Origin: Pholiota molesta
Lineage: Eukaryota; Basidiomycota; Agaricomycetes; Agaricales; Strophariaceae
Length of the DNA stretch: 58,687 nucleotides
Assembly: GCA_014925825.1 (NCBI GenBank)
Contig: JACGCK010000253.1
Coordinates: forward strand, 1-58,687
Direction of reading: 5' to 3'
How positions within the stretch are numbered: position 1 is the stretch's first letter; the number at the start of each line of letters is the position of its first letter. The position numbers were made by a program, and so were the translations under genes. The notes under the pieces were generated by a model. The model made no database searches and was not told where the DNA came from. It worked only from the letters and a program-made list of their open reading frames with translations. Shown piece by piece: positions 55,672 to 58,687 of the stretch.

Positions 55672-57462
55672 ATGGCCACGAACCACGCCCGAGTAATTAT
55701 ATTTCCCCTCTTGCTGTAAGACAAAGCCTAAACAGTTCCTCAGCTACCCCAACGACGCACCCTTGCCCAACGCGTCAAGGCCGACGAGAACGCGATGAGT
55801 CGACACGTCCGCCAAACTTCCAACGGTGGTACCACGGGCCCTATCCGCTTTGCAGCGAAGGAGAACGTGCTGAAGACGACAGCTACGCGTCAAGCACTGA
55901 GCGAAGTCACTACAGCTGCTGTGAACCGCAAGGTGTGTTACTGTGTTGGAGTTCCCTAGCATCGATGCTTATGAACGTTCAGCAGGAAGCAGGTGTCAAA
56001 CCTTCAACGGGAAAAGAAAAAGAGGAGATAGGTCTGAAACGCGGCCGTTCAGACTCTAACACTCTTGCACAACGCGTACCGCTGGGTCCTGGACGTGGGC
56101 AACCCGCGCCGAACGTTATCACTAACGCCACCGCCCGCATCCCTCCCTCTCGCACGCGTCTGCCCGCTCCTCCGAAACGAATCTCCGTAAGAGCCGCCAT
56201 CACAGAACAGATCAACGACGAAATCGAGGTGCAGGCTGAAATCGTCCAAAGCGAGATGGAAGTCGAGGAAGATGTAGATGACTGCGACGACGACGTCTTG
56301 CGAGTCAACGAACAAGAGGTAGAGGCCATGATCGGTGTCCAGGACAGCGAATCGGAGGGAGAGGAAGAAGAGGTGCAATTTGAGAAGCCTCCTCGCATTT
56401 GGCCCGAGGTTTCAACAGATCGCGCCTTGAGATACGAGAAAGAAGTTCAATCCATACGCGAGCGATTTGAAGACGAAGTGGACATGTACGATACGACTAT
56501 GGTTTCTGAATATGCCGAGGAAATTTTCGAATATATGTGTGACCTCGAGGTGTGTTCAATTTGATTTCCACCACCATAAACGTTTTGTTAAATTTGCATC
56601 GTAGGAGGAGGTCATGCCAAATCCAGATTATATGGTTGGACAAGCAGAACTTTCCTGGGGAATGCGCCAAACGCTGGTCGACTGGTTGTTGCAAGTTCAC
56701 CTCCGGTACCATATGGTCCCAGAGACTCTCTGGATAGCTGTGAATATCGTCGATCGATTCCTCACCAAACGGGTGGTTTCATTAATCAAGCTTCAGCTCG
56801 TCGGTGTAACTGCAATGTTCATCGCCGCGAAGTACGAAGAGATCATCGCTCCTTCTGTTGACGAGTTCGTCTTCATGACTGAGAAGGGATTCACCAAGGA
56901 CGAAATCCTCAAGGGCGAGCGCATAATTTTGCAGACCCTTGACTTCCGTGTATCACATTACTGCTCGCCCTACAGTTGGATGCGAAAAATTAGCAAGGCC
57001 GACGACTACGATATTCAAACACGGACACTCAGCAAATTTTTGACAGAAGTGACTCTTCTAGATCATCGGTTCCTCAGAGTGAAGCCGAGTCTTGTCGCTG
57101 CTGTGGGGATGTATACCGCGAGGAGGATGTTGGGAGGTGATTGGGTACGTTCTGGATCTTTATAACCTGTTCCATGTGTCTCCCTCGTGTTCTCCCCGTG
57201 TCTTTGAATCATCATGTGACTAATTTACCTTTTACAGAATGCAGCGTTCGTTTTCCACTCGGGCTACACAGAAGAACAACTTATGCCTGGACATGATCTC
57301 CTAGTAGAGAAATTGACGGAAGATAATTTCCATCGTCAGTATGTCTGCAAAAAGTACGCAAACAAGAAGTTCCTGAAGGCTTCCGTCTTTGCCATTGAAT
57401 GGGCTAAGGGCCATTCGAATGAACCCGATCCTGCGACTGAGTCGATGGTTCTCACAGAGTAA
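55672..57462 (+). CDS. B-type mitotic cyclin
   Basis: Activates CDK1 for G2/M. The ATG at 55672 gives MATNHAR, an intron (55694-55749) follows, then LPQRRTLAQRVKADENAMSR. A destruction-box-like RQALSEVT lies near residue 75. The acidic linker (VEEDVDDCDDDVL) leads to the cyclin box: VMPNPDYMVGQAELSWGMRQ, TLVDWLLQVHLRYHMVPETL, WIAVNIVDRFLTKRVVSLIK, LQLVGVTAMFIAAKYEEIIA, PSVDEFVFMTEKGFTKDEIL. The second cyclin fold is SPYSWMRKISKADDYDIQTR, TLSKFLTEVTLLDHRFLRVK, SLVAAVGMYTARRMLGGDW, AAFVFHSGYTEEQLMP. Introns 55932-55981, about 56549-56604 and 57145-57238. Frame intact, about 520 residues, ends TESMVLTE. Confidence 0.96.
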
Positions 57463-58628
57463 AGTACTCTTTCGTGTCGCATTCCTTCCTTTGTCATCGT
57501 TTCTCGCCATTATGATTCGAATATGCAATCATCTCAACTCTCCATATTCTTTTTTCTCTTCGTTTTGGTTCATTCACATCTGCATACCGCGTTGTCTGTT
57601 TATTTTTTACCTGGACAAATCCTGCATGTCGCCTCTCTGTCATTTGCTTTTTATTTGCTATCGTCACAAATTTTAAATTCCTCTCCCCACCCTCTCCTTT
57701 TCCTGAACCTCGCCATCCAGTCAAGCATTATGTCCTAGACTAATCACCCTCCCAACCCCAAACACACTCCTAATGCCTTCGCATGTTGTCATGAAATCTA
57801 TGCTCACTTACCCTCTATCGACCACGATCCTTATCATTCCCTGACAATCTCTAGGTTTCTCCCTCCCCTCCGTCTTGTTTCTCTTTGTTCTGTACGACCA
57901 CTTTCTTCTCTGTCTCCCTCAATATATCTTCTATCTCTCTGATTTTGAACGATTATTTTATGACTTCGTTTTTGTTCTCAAAACATCACATCTCCTTTCT
58001 GTCCTCCTCTATCTATGTTCGACTCTCATGCTGCGCAAGATATAATAGAGTACGACTACACTCATTTACGTCTGTATAGTATGTACCGCGCGAGTCGCTT
58101 CCGAATAATTTATTATGTGTTCATGCCTCTCAAACTTTATGTTCTTCCGTACTGATGAATACCCGCTTTCTACGTGAGGCTCAGTATGCATGGGCTTGGA
58201 ATCGACAGGAAATGGGAATGGAGCCATCTCAGCACGGTAGGAAACCAGCAAAAAAAAGGCAGATATGGAATGCATGTGGTATCGACCTGTACGAATCTTT
58301 GAGATTTGCCACTGGTGTCGTCATAATAGTATGCCACTATATCCCATGCCGCTGGTGGAAGGATAAGAATGGTAACGGGTGAAAAGCGGCAGTCGCTGAC
58401 AAAACAGATGTTGTGGCACGAAGCAGAGCGCACGATTCTGTCATGTTTTTATGAAGCTGGTGAATTTGTGGTGAATGCAAGACACGAGAACCAAGTGTAC
58501 GACTCGGCGCAAAGTGCACTGAAGTTACGTCAGCGATACCCGTCATTTCACATGCTTGAATGAGCCGGACGGCTATAAACTGCTACCTCGCGTCCCCACT
58601 CCGTATTCATCTCCTCTAAACCCTAAAC
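57463..58628. other. Intergenic region
   Basis: The cyclin 3' region is strongly pyrimidine-rich (57480-58030). The promoter of the gene entering at the right edge lies here. No gene or RNA recognised. Confidence 0.45.
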
Positions 58629-58687
58629 ATGTCGTTCAAAGGTCATACAGTCGTAGTTACAGGCGCAGAGAGGATTAGGCAAGACGT
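58629..58687 (+). CDS. Start of a probable short-chain dehydrogenase (MFE-2/Fox2-like), cut by window edge
   Basis: ATG at 58629 reads MSFKGHTVVVTGA, the opening beta strand and start of the glycine-rich NAD(P) loop of SDR enzymes. In the peroxisomal multifunctional beta-oxidation enzyme the N-terminus has the form ...VVVTGAGGGLGK. After TGA the frame gives ERIRQD, but a one-base change would give a glycine loop with L-G-K-T. Only 59 bases are visible, so the family beyond SDR is a guess. Confidence 0.45.
   Translation, partial: MSFKGHTVVVTGAERIRQD

Overview
The window is nuclear DNA from a filamentous fungus, most likely a mushroom-forming basidiomycete (Agaricomycete). Evidence is intron-rich genes with many short GT-AG introns of about 45-65 bases, a few GC-AG introns, and protein families typical of Agaricomycetes (cytochrome b5-acyl-CoA dehydrogenase fusions, GH79 beta-glucuronidase, a PRIB-like Zn2Cys6 regulator, SH3 membrane proteins). 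No rRNA, tRNA, CRISPR array or autonomous transposon was recognised.

Layout. 0-15 kb: the start of an Srs2/UvrD-type helicase runs off the left edge, then a 559-base TA-flanked MITE, a CAX-type Ca2+/H+ exchanger, the tRNA thiolation factor NCS2, a gamma-glutamylcyclotransferase-like gene, a Ppn2-like metallophosphatase, a GC-rich island, the uridine kinase URK1, a small uncertain minus-strand frame and a secreted SGNH/CE12 esterase. 15-30 kb: acyl-CoA dehydrogenase ACAD-1, a GH79 glycosidase, an alpha-methylacyl-CoA racemase, ACAD-2 and a Zn2Cys6 regulator. 30-41 kb: sparse, with a mucin-like membrane protein, a Rossmann-fold NmrA/epimerase-like enzyme and an SH3 membrane protein. 41-48 kb: ACAD-3 and ACAD-4 in tandem, then a MIM1/TOM13 domain protein. 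48-58.7 kb: two unrecognised gene candidates, a probable XLF/Nej1 end-joining factor, an FHA plus G-patch protein, cyclin B, and at the right edge the first bases of a probable short-chain dehydrogenase.

How the genes fit together. The central theme is acyl-CoA catabolism. Four full-length fusions of an N-terminal cytochrome b5 domain to an acyl-CoA dehydrogenase fall into two types, and each of the two blocks carries one of each type, suggesting duplication of a two-gene unit. The racemase next to ACAD-2 makes the 2S-methylacyl-CoA form that branched-chain beta-oxidation needs. Both beta-type ACAD genes carry the same 20-base palindromic framework CCGGA-N10-TCCGG shortly upstream, the kind of inverted CGG site a Zn2Cys6 factor binds, and such a factor is encoded just downstream of ACAD-2.

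Caution. Several otherwise well conserved genes (CAX, NCS2, GGCT-like, Ppn2-like, SGNH, ACAD-1, Zn2Cys6 factor, XLF, FHA/G-patch) need single-base frame corrections, nearly all apparent one-base losses, while others (URK1, ACAD-2/3/4, racemase, NmrA-like, cyclin B) read through cleanly with canonical introns. This looks more like local consensus errors than wholesale pseudogenisation. Frames and family calls were made by eye.
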